Assembly (NCBI GenBank): GCA_964371785.1 | Contig: CAYJOL010000010.1 | Span: 1-64,000 of the forward strand | Length of the DNA: 64,000 nt | Source of the DNA: CAVQCT01 sp964371785 | GTDB taxonomy: Bacteria; Zixibacteria; MSB-5A5; GN15; FEB-12 | Reading direction: 5' to 3' | In this document: in pieces, positions 17,570-26,017 of the stretch | Numbering within the stretch: position 1 is the first letter of the stretch | Layout of the letters: the number at the start of each line of letters is the position of its first letter | Program-made: the position numbers and the translations under genes | The notes under the pieces: generated by a model | Told to the model about the DNA's origin: nothing | The model's input: only the letters and a program-made list of their open reading frames with translations | The model's database searches: none

Positions 17570-17597
17570 AATCTAATCACATGCGAACATGGCGCAA
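17570..17597 (-). promoter_or_regulatory. Candidate promoter of the TIR/DUF3800 pair
   Basis: Minus strand: TTGCGC (17597-17592), 16-nt spacer, TAGATT (17575-17570), about 38 nt upstream of the ATG at 17532. The hexamers are the same as in the ppdK promoter. Confidence 0.45.
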
Positions 17598-17757
17598 TGA
17601 CTTTTTATGTCTATTCATCATAAAATTGTATGTCGTTGTCGAACAATGTCTTAAACTACGATAAGCAATGAGAAGACAGCGAATATTATTCATCGTCGCG
17701 TATGTTCTTGCATCGGGCATCGCAACGTAATTGTTGGGCAATGACTTACACTCGACC

Positions 17758-18000
17758 GGGTCAGCCGCTTGGGACCTATTGATAAACCATGCGTTCTTAT
17801 GTGGTGCTGTTCATTCGGCAGGGTGGCCCGCTTGGGGCTTGTCGACAAACCTAGTGTCTTGACGAGGTGGTGTTCATTAGTGGACGAAATTGGTTCCTCG
17901 ACACATATATGCACAAGAAAGTACGGTGAGGTGCCGAAGCCGGGTGCCCCACAGCTCTGAAGCCTGTTGACAAACCAGGTGTTTCGTCACGATTAACCTG
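17758..18000 (+). repeat. Degenerate tandem repeats of about 61 bp
   Basis: At least two adjacent units can be aligned by eye: 17758 (GGGTCAGCCGCTTGGGACCT ... GTGGTGCTGTTCATT) and 17820 (AGGGTGGCCCGCTTGGGGCT ... GAGGTGGTGTTCATT). Each contains a GAYAAACC core. A third related unit begins at 17941 (CGGGTGCCCCACAGCTCTGA) with GACAAACCAGGTG; the segment between is too diverged to call. Function unknown. Confidence 0.55.
17945..17959 (+). repeat. Right copy of a 15-bp direct repeat flanking the TIR/DUF3800 islet
   Basis: TGCCCCACAGCTCTG, identical to 15437-15451. It forms part of the third unit of the degenerate repeats at 17758-18000. Confidence 0.5.
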
Positions 18001-18374
18001 ATATTCAGAGTGAGGAGGCATCTCGCCCGGTGCCCCAATCACTAATAACCAGAGAAATTTTCTGGACCCCAGATACCCTCCTGTAAAAATCGGTTCCCAT
18101 GCCACTACTAATGACAAACGCCTTCGTGTGCCGATCTGTCAATCGGATTGTTAGAAACGACTCAAGAGGTTTTTGCCAGTATCTCAGGCAATTCGAAGGC
18201 TGGGCCAACCCCCCCAAGCCCCCCAAAAAACCCGCTTTACAAGCGTCGGGGGATTTGTTATACTGCTTAACTCGGCGGTTTTGGCCGCCGATGATGGCCG
18301 CTATCTTCCTGATAGAAAGCAAGATATGCGACTCGTATGAGACTACTTTAAATTCTAACTGGCAGGTATTACTG

Positions 18375-20225
18375 ATGGCTAAGTTTGCGAATCCTGAAGA
18401 TATCAAGGTCATTGTCGCCACCGACTGCGGTTCCACCACGACCAAGGCGATACTTATTGAATATGTCAACGGTGAATATCGGCTCATCACCCGCGGCGAA
18501 GCGCCCACCACGGTCGAGGCGCCGTTTGAGGACGTAACCATGGGTGTGCTGAATGCCGTCGCCGAGGTCGAGGAGCTCTCAGGACGAAAGCTGCTTGACG
18601 AAAACGACCGATTCATTACCCCGGCAAATGGCAAGGTCGGAACCGATGTCTATATATCGACATCGTCGGCCGGCGGAGGTCTCCAGATGATGGTGGCCGG
18701 CGTAGTGCGGTCGATGACGGCTGAGTCGGCGGAACGCGCGGCGCTGGGCGCGGGAGCGATCGTAATGGATGTGATCGCATCGAACGACAAGCGTCTGCCC
18801 CACCAGCAGATTGAACGCATCCGCAAACTTCGCCCGGACATGATCCTGCTCTCGGGCGGTATTGATGGCGGCACGACCACCCATGTGGTGGAAATCGCCG
18901 AACTCATCTCGGCGGCCGACCCTCGTCCCCGCCTCGGCTCAAGCTACAAACTCCCGATTATATATGCCGGGAACAAGGATGCTGCGGGCGCGGTCAGCGA
19001 TGTCCTGGCGTCCAAGGTTGACCTCAAAGTTGTAGACAATCTTCGCCCTGTGCTCGAGCGCGAAAACCTCGGCCCGGCCCGCGAGGAAATCCACGAACTG
19101 TTCATGGAACACGTGATGGCGCAAGCGCCGGGATATAAGAAACTGATGTCCTGGGCTGATGCCCCGATCATGCCTACCCCCGGAGCGGTTGGTCTGATTA
19201 TCCAGACGATCGCGGATATGTACGGTATCGAAGCGATGGGTGTAGACATCGGCGGCGCGACGACCGACGTTTTTTCGGTCTTCCGCCCCGGCGAAGCGAA
19301 ACCGGTCTTTAACCGTACAGTCTCGGCCAATCTGGGGATGTCGTATTCGATTTCGAATGTGTTTGCGGAGGCGACGCTCCCAATGGTCATGCGCTGGGTG
19401 CCGTTCAAGATGGACGAACGCGATCTTCGCAACCGCGTCAAGAACAAGATGATTCGTCCGACCACGATCCCCCAGTCGATGGAAGAGCTGATATTCGAGC
19501 AGGCGATCGCCAAAGAAGCGCTCCGCCTTGCCTTCATCCAGCATAAGAATTTCGCAACGGTACTCAAGGGTGTCCAACAGCAACGCACGATCGCCGACGC
19601 CTTCAATCAGTCAGCGTCCGGCGCCACCATCGTAAACATGATGACGCTGGATATGCTTATCGGCTCCGGCGGGGTACTTTCGCACGCTCCGCGTCGGCAA
19701 CAGGCCGCCCTGATGCTTATAGATTCGTTCATGCCCGAAGGTGTCACGCGCCTGGCGGTTGATTCCATCTTCATGATGCCGCAACTCGGCGTGCTGACCG
19801 AAGTTCAGCCGAAAGCGGCAACCGAGGTGTTCGAAAAGGATTGCCTGATTCACCTGGGAACTTGTGTGGCTCCGGCTGGTACCGCCAAAAAGAGCGGCCC
19901 GGTAATGAAGTACACGATCGAACTCCCCACCGGCACTGTCAGTGGGACGCTTAATTTCCTCGAGATGAAAAAGTTCGAACTCGGAGTGCAGGAAAATGGT
20001 CTTCCCATAAAGGCCCGGGCGACCTTTGAACCGGAGCGTGGTTTCGATGTCGGCGCCGGCAAAGGCAACCAGATTACCAAGGAAATCGACGGCGGCGTGG
20101 TTGGGATTATTCTCGATGGCCGCGGACGGCCCTTCGACCTCTCCACTCTTACCGAAGACGAGCGGGTCGGATACCTCAAACAATGGATGACGGAACTTAA
20201 CATTTACCCGTCGGGAAAACTCTGA
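18375..20225 (+). CDS. glmL: GlmL/MutL-type ASKHA ATPase (orphan)
   Basis: 616 residues from the ATG at 18375 (protein start MAKFANPED). The N-terminus VIVATDCGSTTTKAILIE (phosphate-1 motif of the actin/Hsp70 ATPase fold) and the second motif GVDIGGATTDVFSV identify the GlmL/MutL family, first known as the accessory ATPase of coenzyme B12-dependent glutamate mutase. The length is normal for longer members. No glutamate mutase subunit (glmE or glmS), B12 gene or ammonia-lyase lies nearby. Instead it is followed by two unknown genes at 2 and about 800 nt, likely one operon ending at the terminator at 22178. A different client than glutamate mutase is therefore possible. Confidence 0.85.
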   Translation: MAKFANPEDIKVIVATDCGSTTTKAILIEYVNGEYRLITRGEAPTTVEAPFEDVTMGVLNAVAEVEELSGRKLLDENDRFITPANGKVGTDVYISTSSAGGGLQMMVAGVVRSMTAESAERAALGAGAIVMDVIASNDKRLPHQQIERIRKLRPDMILLSGGIDGGTTTHVVEIAELISAADPRPRLGSSYKLPIIYAGNKDAAGAVSDVLASKVDLKVVDNLRPVLERENLGPAREEIHELFMEHVMAQAPGYKKLMSWADAPIMPTPGAVGLIIQTIADMYGIEAMGVDIGGATTDVFSVFRPGEAKPVFNRTVSANLGMSYSISNVFAEATLPMVMRWVPFKMDERDLRNRVKNKMIRPTTIPQSMEELIFEQAIAKEALRLAFIQHKNFATVLKGVQQQRTIADAFNQSASGATIVNMMTLDMLIGSGGVLSHAPRRQQAALMLIDSFMPEGVTRLAVDSIFMMPQLGVLTEVQPKAATEVFEKDCLIHLGTCVAPAGTAKKSGPVMKYTIELPTGTVSGTLNFLEMKKFELGVQENGLPIKARATFEPERGFDVGAGKGNQITKEIDGGVVGIILDGRGRPFDLSTLTEDERVGYLKQWMTELNIYPSGKL

Positions 20226-20227
20226 TT

Positions 20228-20998
20228 ATGCAAGGACACACTTCCTCGCGGTTAGCAGTCACCATTCTCCTGGCATTGCTCTGTGTCGCGGCGATGGTCG
20301 AGGCTAAGACCTATGTTACTTTTTCAGGTGGGTTCTACTTCACCTACCCCGATGACTGGCAACAGGTCAGTTACAACACGGTTGATGAGTACCTGGCCAA
20401 GAGCAAGGCCGGACGTCCGTTGTACAACTATGATGCGGCGTTCGCCCCAGCCGCTTCAGATCCATTCTTCTCCAATCAGTACCTGATTGTGTTCGTCGAC
20501 ACGGTCGGCCAACTCACGGATACGCAAATTGATTCTGTCCTGGGGAAATGGAGCGCGACCTTCGGGACCGGCATAAAGTATTTCCCGGTAGGCGATTTTC
20601 TTGCCGATGTAAAATCCAACGAGCCGAGCTACGACAAGGATCGGAAGCTGTTCACGGTTGTAAATGATATTGTAGCCAACAGCCAGACCATCAAGAAGAA
20701 TCTCATTATGATGAAGTTTTATGAAAAAGGAATCGCCTCCTTTTACTTCTATGCTCCGCAGGCAACGTTTGACTCCAACAAAGTGGTCTTCCAGCAGATG
20801 ATGGATTCGTTTGGCTCGGGCGACATTCAACAGGCGCTTCCCAAGGATTCCGTCAAGGTAGCGGACATAAAGACAGACAAGTCCGGCCGTCCGACGGAGC
20901 CGGAAAGCAAGGTTCGGAAAGTGTTGCCCTACGGCACAGCCTTCATTCTCATTCTGATTATTATTATCGCCAGAAAAAGACGCAAGAAAGACAAGTAG
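20228..20998 (+). CDS. Exported membrane-anchored hypothetical protein
   Basis: 256 residues. Signal peptide (1-26, ending VEAK), a soluble domain beginning TYVTFSGGFYFTYPDDWQQV, which recalls PsbP/DcrB-like domains (inference), a Ser/Asp/Lys-rich linker (about 210-232), and a C-terminal helix (LPYGTAFILILIIIIARK) with a basic tail that would sit in the cytoplasm. The start is 2 nt after the glmL stop, so it is translationally coupled to it. I do not recognise a named family. Confidence 0.75.
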   Translation: MQGHTSSRLAVTILLALLCVAAMVEAKTYVTFSGGFYFTYPDDWQQVSYNTVDEYLAKSKAGRPLYNYDAAFAPAASDPFFSNQYLIVFVDTVGQLTDTQIDSVLGKWSATFGTGIKYFPVGDFLADVKSNEPSYDKDRKLFTVVNDIVANSQTIKKNLIMMKFYEKGIASFYFYAPQATFDSNKVVFQQMMDSFGSGDIQQALPKDSVKVADIKTDKSGRPTEPESKVRKVLPYGTAFILILIIIIARKRRKKDK

Positions 20999-21025
20999 GC
21001 TCTGTTCATATAGAAAGGTATTCTC

Positions 21026-22153
21026 ATGGGTCATGCATACACACCGGGACTGAAAGTCACCGACAGATTACTAGTCAGAAGGCACCGAATTCTCCCGCTC
21101 AAGGGCGAAGTGGTGGTCAAGGTAGGCGATAAGGTGAATCCGCACGATGTCGTGGCGCGCACCCACCTTCCCGGAAATGTGGTGCCGCTCAATGTTGCCA
21201 ACAAGCTCGGAATCCCGCCTGATGATATGAAAGAGGTCATGCTCAAAAAGGAAGGTGACCCGATGAAAAACGGCGAAGTTATCGCGCTCAAGAAGGGATT
21301 CATCAAATGGTTCAACAGCCAGGCGACCGCTACTATCGACGGCACTATCGAGTCGATCTCTACGATCACCGGCCAGGTGCTCCAGCGCGGTGAGCCGATT
21401 CCGGTCGAGGTGACGGCGTACATTCGGGGCGAAGTCACCGAGGTGATACCGAACGAAGGTGTGGTTGTCACGACAATGGCATCTTTTGTGCAAGGAATAT
21501 TCGGTATCGGTGGTGAGACGTTCGGCAATTTGCATGTCGCCGTCAATGACAGCACGGTCGTCCTCACTGAAGAGTTGATTAAAGAAGATATGAAAGACAA
21601 AGTAATCGTCGGCGGCGCGCTGGTCACCGCCGGTGCCATCAAGAAAGCTGTCAAAGTAGGCGCACGCGGGATCGTGGTCGGTGGGTTCGATGACAAAGAC
21701 CTTCGCGATTTCCTCGGCTACGATATTGGCGTCGCGATCACCGGCTCCGAAGACATCGGCGTCACTCTTGTAGTAACCGAAGGATTCGGCCAGATCAACA
21801 TGGCGCACAAGACATTCGACCTGCTCAAGAGAAATGAGGGCAGGATGGTCTGCATTAACGGCGCCACCCAGATTCGGGCGGGAGTGATTCGCCCTGAGGT
21901 GGTAGTCCCTCTCGCCGCCGAAGAAGCGGCAATCCGGCCGCCGGACGAGACTATTCTCGGATTGGAAATCGGCTCACCGGTGCGCGTGATTCGTCATCCG
22001 TATTTCGGCAAGCTTGGTAAAGTCAGCGCCTTGCCGGCTCCTCTGGCCGTGCTCGAGTCCGAATCCAAAGCGAGGATTCTGGAAGTCCAGTTCGATGACG
22101 GTCTCAAGGCGATGGTTCCTCGGGCCAATGTAGAAATGATTGAAGGCGACTGA
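21026..22153 (+). CDS. Conserved hypothetical protein with KOW-like C-terminus
   Basis: 375 residues, no signal peptide. N-terminal region VVVKVGDKVNPHDVVART resembles the hammerhead/biotinyl-like strand pattern found at the start of NqrA/RnfC-type proteins. The middle is Gly/Val-rich with VIVGGALVTAGAIKKAVKVG and GARGIVVGGF, like repeated small alpha/beta units. The C-terminus GSPVRVIRHPYFGKLGKVSA looks like a KOW motif. It is the last gene of the glmL operon, 27 nt after the exported protein. No function can be given; the association with glmL is the best clue. Confidence 0.75.
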   Translation: MGHAYTPGLKVTDRLLVRRHRILPLKGEVVVKVGDKVNPHDVVARTHLPGNVVPLNVANKLGIPPDDMKEVMLKKEGDPMKNGEVIALKKGFIKWFNSQATATIDGTIESISTITGQVLQRGEPIPVEVTAYIRGEVTEVIPNEGVVVTTMASFVQGIFGIGGETFGNLHVAVNDSTVVLTEELIKEDMKDKVIVGGALVTAGAIKKAVKVGARGIVVGGFDDKDLRDFLGYDIGVAITGSEDIGVTLVVTEGFGQINMAHKTFDLLKRNEGRMVCINGATQIRAGVIRPEVVVPLAAEEAAIRPPDETILGLEIGSPVRVIRHPYFGKLGKVSALPAPLAVLESESKARILEVQFDDGLKAMVPRANVEMIEGD

Positions 22154-22177
22154 ATAGCAACGAGATAGAGTCTCTTT

Positions 22178-22205
22178 AAAAAACCTCCGGTCCGGGAGGT
22201 TTTTT
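22178..22205 (+). terminator. Intrinsic terminator of the glmL operon
   Basis: AAAAAACCTCC (22178-22188), loop GGTCCG, GGAGGTTTTTT (22195-22205): a classical stem with a T tract, 25 nt after the stop. It may also serve the minus-strand lipoprotein gene that ends at 22234. Confidence 0.85.
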
Positions 22206-22233
22206 TAATGGCAGTAAGTTTGTGGAGGCATGG

Positions 22234-22440
22234 CTATTCACCGCCGGTTGGCGACGTCCTTTCAGTCTTCAGCATCAGGGTGTCGGTGACCGCTGAATCC
22301 AACCTGGTGGAATCCATCTGCTCGGCTTGCTTGACTTCGAGAGGTACTTTGTCGGACTCTTCGGATTCTTTTTTCCCGCAACTGACAGTCAGCGCCAGCA
22401 CGAACAGCGCCATGAGGCCCAATAGTGTAAGTCGCTTCAT
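22234..22440 (-). CDS. Small lipoprotein, hypothetical
   Basis: 68 residues from the ATG at 22440, preceded by GGAG; the longer frame to 22491 lacks support. Short signal peptide MKRLTLLGLMALFVLALTVSC with the probable lipidated Cys at 21, followed by a polar, Glu/Ser/Thr-rich tail with no recognisable domain. Convergent with the glmL operon and divergent from tolQ. Function unknown. Confidence 0.65.
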   Translation of the reverse strand: MKRLTLLGLMALFVLALTVSCGKKESEESDKVPLEVKQAEQMDSTRLDSAVTDTLMLKTERTSPTGGE

Positions 22441-22560
22441 ACTCAACTCCATTCGAGTAGGATTAGTGGGTACATATTGGCTTAATCTCAAAATGGAAGA
22501 TACCCGCTATTATGTCAATACATAATGTGGCGCTATCACTGCGCCTGAGGGCTGTTTTTG

Positions 22561-22589
22561 TTGACGCTCCGGCTATACCTCGGTATTTT
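22561..22589 (+). promoter_or_regulatory. Candidate promoter of the tol operon
   Basis: TTGACG (22561-22566), 17-nt spacer, TATTTT (22584-22589); about 80 nt upstream of the tolQ ATG. Confidence 0.5.
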
Positions 22590-22670
22590 CGCGGACGGGA
22601 GCGGCTTCGGCCGCTCAGGCATTTGGTTGCAAACGGTAACTTTTCAATAGATGAAGTGTAGAAAACTCGT

Positions 22671-23387
22671 ATGGATCAAGTAGTCATCGCCGACATCCTC
22701 TCAGGTCAACTCTGGCAGATTCTGTCCAGTACCTCGACTTTTGGATCGATCATTCTGGGGATACTTCTGTTCATGTCTTTCGTCTCCTGGATTATCATTT
22801 TCCACAAATGGCGTCATTTCAAACAGGTGGATCATGACAACCAGCGTTTCCAACAGCAGTTCCGCCGCTCACACCAGATCGGTGAAGCGGTCGGTCAGGC
22901 CAAGTCGACTAAGAACTCTCCCCTGTCAAACATCTTTCTCGCCGGCTACCAGGAGCTGAGCGAGCTGCGGGAGGTCAAAAATCCTGGCGGCCCACTTCAA
23001 AACAAAACGGCGCATCTCGACAAGGATGATTTTGAAATTGTCGAGATGGCCATGGAACGTGCTCTCGTCGATGAGATGGGGAAACTGGAACGTAAGGTGA
23101 TATTCCTGGCTTCCACGGCCAACTCGGCTCCCTTCCTTGGTCTGCTCGGTACCGTCGTGGGCATCATGGATTCATTCTGGGCGATCGGCGAGCGCGGCTC
23201 CGCTTCACTGGCGGTGGTAGCGCCCGGTATTGCCGAAGCGCTGCTGGCCACAATTGTCGGACTGGCCGCCGCGATCCCGGCCGTAATTGCTTTTAACTGG
23301 GCCAATAACAAAATGAAATTCATAAACGATTTTTCATCGAATTTCATCATCGAATTTCTGATGCAGGCGAAAAAGGAAGCCCGGTAA
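22671..23387 (+). CDS. tolQ: TolQ/ExbB-type proton channel subunit
   Basis: 238 residues. Inner-membrane protein with one N-terminal helix (about 22-42), a cytoplasmic loop, and two C-terminal helices (about 140-165 and 185-205) holding the family pattern APFLGLLGTVVGIMDSFWAI and GIAEALLATIVGLAAAIPA. With TolR it forms the proton-driven motor that energises TolA and couples to the outer membrane. The gene order tolQ-tolR-tolA-tolB-pal-cpoB makes TolQ more likely than ExbB. tolR begins 2 nt downstream. Confidence 0.92.
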   Translation: MDQVVIADILSGQLWQILSSTSTFGSIILGILLFMSFVSWIIIFHKWRHFKQVDHDNQRFQQQFRRSHQIGEAVGQAKSTKNSPLSNIFLAGYQELSELREVKNPGGPLQNKTAHLDKDDFEIVEMAMERALVDEMGKLERKVIFLASTANSAPFLGLLGTVVGIMDSFWAIGERGSASLAVVAPGIAEALLATIVGLAAAIPAVIAFNWANNKMKFINDFSSNFIIEFLMQAKKEAR

Positions 23388-23389
23388 CC

Positions 23390-23821
23390 ATGCGGACTCC
23401 GCATCGAAGAACATATCGGGCGATGGCCGATGTAAATATCACCAACCTGGTGGACGTCGTACTGGTGCTGCTTATCATATTCATGATTTCCGCCCCGCTG
23501 TTGCAGTCGGGTATTGAAGTGAATCTGCCGCAGACCCGGGCGGCGGCGATCACGGAACCGACCGAGGGAATCGTGCTGACGATCGACCAGAAGGGCGGCG
23601 TGTATATCAACGACGTCTGGTCACGCCTTGATGATTTCGAAACCAGTCTCAAACAGGCGATCGCCGAGAAAAATACATCGACTGTCTATCTCCGAGCCGA
23701 CTCTCTGGTATCCTACGGCGTCGCAATTGACGTTATCAGCCGCCTGAAGGATATGGGTATTTCCGATATCGGGTTGGTCACCGCCCACACCGACAAAGGG
23801 AAAAAGGCCGCCAGGAGATAG
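23390..23821 (+). CDS. tolR: TolR/ExbD-type motor subunit
   Basis: 143 residues with one N-terminal helix (about 18-38) in which NLVDVVLVLLIIFMISAPL contains the conserved proton-path Asp, then a periplasmic domain ending in the TolR pattern YGVAIDVISRLKDMGISDIG. Start ATG directly follows tolQ. Partner of TolQ. Confidence 0.92.
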   Translation: MRTPHRRTYRAMADVNITNLVDVVLVLLIIFMISAPLLQSGIEVNLPQTRAAAITEPTEGIVLTIDQKGGVYINDVWSRLDDFETSLKQAIAEKNTSTVYLRADSLVSYGVAIDVISRLKDMGISDIGLVTAHTDKGKKAARR

Positions 23822-23828
23822 GTTCCCG

Positions 23829-24539
23829 ATGAAGCGCGATATCGTTTTCTCACTCATTTTGCACACGGTCGCCATTTCACTGCTGGTATTCTCATCGCCC
23901 TTTGTAAAATCAAAACCGTTTGACTATGAAGTGATAAGAGTGAACGCGGTCTCGCCGGCGGGTCTTCCTCCGCCCCCCGGACAGCAGACAGCACAACCCA
24001 CGCCCGTCACAATTCCACAGGCGATGGCCGAAGAGCAGGTGCAGATCCCTGTGGACAAGCCCAGTTCCATTAAGAAGCCGGTGCCGACCAAGACGAAAAC
24101 CGCGAAGCAACCTGAGAAGAAACCACCGAAGCAGACCTCCACGCAGCCGACTCAAGCTGAGACGAGCGGAAGCGGCGACAATGAAGCGAAGCAGATCGAT
24201 GTGAATGCGACCGGCAGCGGAGCATCGTTTGGCGGCGCAACTATCGATAACGCTTCATTCAACTACCCCTACTGGTTCACTCAGGCGTTTAACAAAATTG
24301 CCTCCAACTGGCACCGCACGGTTCTGATCGACGCTCCGGTGGTCTGTGTCGTGTACTTCCAGGTGATTAAGTCCGGGCGCTTACTCGAGGTCCGAGTCGA
24401 AAAATCTTCCGGCATACCGTCGGTCGACGAAACCTGCGTGCTGGCCATACAATCGTCGGCCCCCTTTCCGCCATTGCCCGAGGAATTCAGGGATGAAATC
24501 ATCGGTATAACTATACCCTTCAAATATCAACCGAGGTAA
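23829..24539 (+). CDS. TolA/TonB-like energy transducer
   Basis: 236 residues: N-terminal signal-anchor (about 8-25), a Pro/Lys/Thr-rich periplasm-spanning segment (about 45-120), and a C-terminal TonB/TolA-type domain (about 145-236) with FNKIASNWHRTV, a typical YFQVIKSGRLLEVRVEKSSG and IPFKYQPR end. Position between tolR and tolB supports the TolA role, though by sequence the C-terminal domain is TonB-like. Two Cys residues (in VVCVVYF and ETCVLAI) could form a disulfide. Confidence 0.85.
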   Translation: MKRDIVFSLILHTVAISLLVFSSPFVKSKPFDYEVIRVNAVSPAGLPPPPGQQTAQPTPVTIPQAMAEEQVQIPVDKPSSIKKPVPTKTKTAKQPEKKPPKQTSTQPTQAETSGSGDNEAKQIDVNATGSGASFGGATIDNASFNYPYWFTQAFNKIASNWHRTVLIDAPVVCVVYFQVIKSGRLLEVRVEKSSGIPSVDETCVLAIQSSAPFPPLPEEFRDEIIGITIPFKYQPR

Positions 24540-24543
24540 ATTC

Positions 24544-25860
24544 ATGCGCAAAAACATACTTCCCGTTCTGCTTGTCACTGTGCTCTTGTCCGCGTCTGGC
24601 GTTTTCGCCCAGGGAGATGACGTACGTAACATACAATTCGATACTCTCGTCGGAGGTTACAAACCCACCCCGATCGGGGTGGACCAGATGACCTATATCG
24701 GCAATCAATATATCAGCCGCGATGACTCTTCATTGATGCGCTACATCACCATGGTCGTCCAATATGACGTCGACTTTTACGCTGACTTCGAACTGGTGCC
24801 GATCGACAGCTTTTATCTCGCCACCTATGAAATCAAGGTGCTCGACCTGCTCGGCTGGCAGAGGCTCGGAGCGGACCTCGTCGTAAAACTCGAGGCCGAG
24901 TTCAATGGAGACTACATCAGGGCACGATGGCGCCTGTATGACACGCGGAGCCGGCAGGAGATCGGCAAGGATGTACTGGAGCGCCCCAAGTCAGGCTGGC
25001 GGCAGCTGGGGCACGAGATTTCCAATGCGCTCGTCAAAAAGCTCACCGGCGCACAAGGGATATTCCTCACCAAGATTGCGTATATTAAACAGCTGGGTAA
25101 CACCAAGGAATTGTTCATGTCGGATTACGACGGAGCCAATGAAATCCAGCTGACCAAGACAGGAACGCTGAACCTGTCCCCGGACTTCTCCCCCACCCGA
25201 CCGGAGATTTATTTCACCAGCTATCTTTCAGGGCAACCGCAGATATATGTGGTCGATATCAACACCAAGAAACTGAAACAAGTCACTAATTATCAGGGAA
25301 TGGCGGCGGCGGGAGCGGTCTCTCCCGATGGTAACAAGATTGCGTGTACGATGACGAAAGACGGCAATTCCGAGATCTACGTTACCGATCTGAACGGCAA
25401 AGTCATTAAGCGTCTTACGTTCAACTCCGCGATCGACACCTCGCCGACATGGTCGCCCGACGGTACCATGATCGCCTTCGTGTCCGATCGCACCGGCTCA
25501 CCCCAGATCTACATGACGGATTCCGACGGACTTCAGACCCGGCGGTTGACTTTTCGCGGGGGGTACAATGATTCTCCGCTCTGGTCGCGTCGTGGCGGCC
25601 GCATCACGTTTGTCAGCCGCTCGCCCAATGGACGATTCGACCTTGCTTCGGTCGACACCGCCGGCGTGGAGTACCACTTGATGACGGAAGTCGGCATGAA
25701 CGAGAATCCGCACTTCTCGCCCGACGGTAAGCACCTGATATTCTCATCGACCCGTCTGGGCGCCTCGGACCTGTACACGGCGGACGCGAGCGGGAGACAT
25801 CAGCGACGGTTGACTCATAGCGGCAACTGTTCGAATCCAACCTGGGGGCCACTCAGGTAG
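24544..25860 (+). CDS. tolB: TolB periplasmic beta-propeller
   Basis: 438 residues. Signal peptide (1-23, ending VFAQ), N-terminal TolB domain (about 24-170), then a WD40-like PD40 propeller with repeats such as NLSPDFSPTRPEIYFTS, TSPTWSPDGTMIAFVSDRTG and NPHFSPDGKHLIFSSTRLG. It works between TolA and Pal in the periplasm. Starts 4 nt after the TolA-like gene. Confidence 0.93.
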   Translation: MRKNILPVLLVTVLLSASGVFAQGDDVRNIQFDTLVGGYKPTPIGVDQMTYIGNQYISRDDSSLMRYITMVVQYDVDFYADFELVPIDSFYLATYEIKVLDLLGWQRLGADLVVKLEAEFNGDYIRARWRLYDTRSRQEIGKDVLERPKSGWRQLGHEISNALVKKLTGAQGIFLTKIAYIKQLGNTKELFMSDYDGANEIQLTKTGTLNLSPDFSPTRPEIYFTSYLSGQPQIYVVDINTKKLKQVTNYQGMAAAGAVSPDGNKIACTMTKDGNSEIYVTDLNGKVIKRLTFNSAIDTSPTWSPDGTMIAFVSDRTGSPQIYMTDSDGLQTRRLTFRGGYNDSPLWSRRGGRITFVSRSPNGRFDLASVDTAGVEYHLMTEVGMNENPHFSPDGKHLIFSSTRLGASDLYTADASGRHQRRLTHSGNCSNPTWGPLR

Positions 25861-25937
25861 CCGGCAGGACGCGATATCGACGAGTATAACTGGACCGCTA
25901 ACTCGTTGAAGCTGAGAATTTTTTTTGCTTTTTTATA

Positions 25938-25966
25938 TTGACCGTGCAAATCGTCCCCATTAGATT
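25938..25966 (+). promoter_or_regulatory. Candidate promoter of pal
   Basis: TTGACC (25938-25943), 17-nt spacer, TAGATT (25961-25966), about 50 nt before the pal ATG. The same -10 hexamer occurs at ppdK, the module operon and the TIR gene. Confidence 0.5.
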
Positions 25967-26017
25967 GATTTAAACGGTGACAAACAACAATTAAATACCT
26001 TGATCGGGAGGTTATAA

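Larger units (their letters stand above)
17598..18374. other. Long non-coding region upstream of glmL
   Basis: About 780 nt without a credible gene. It contains the degenerate repeats at 17758-18000. An open frame beginning at 18099 runs into glmL, but its first 92 codons are Pro/Cys-rich, have no ribosome site and no resemblance to the family. Confidence 0.6.

Noticed and set aside
17758..18000. Possible CRISPR array
   Set aside because: Units are diverged and adjacent with no constant repeat and unique spacer pattern; no cas gene is nearby.
18099..18374. N-terminal extension of glmL
   Set aside because: The extra 92 codons lie in non-coding repeat-rich DNA and do not resemble the family; ATG at 18375 gives the normal start.
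25826..25845. tRNA-like TTCGAATCC motif
   Set aside because: It is inside the tolB coding frame and no cloverleaf can be drawn around it. No tRNA was found anywhere in the window.
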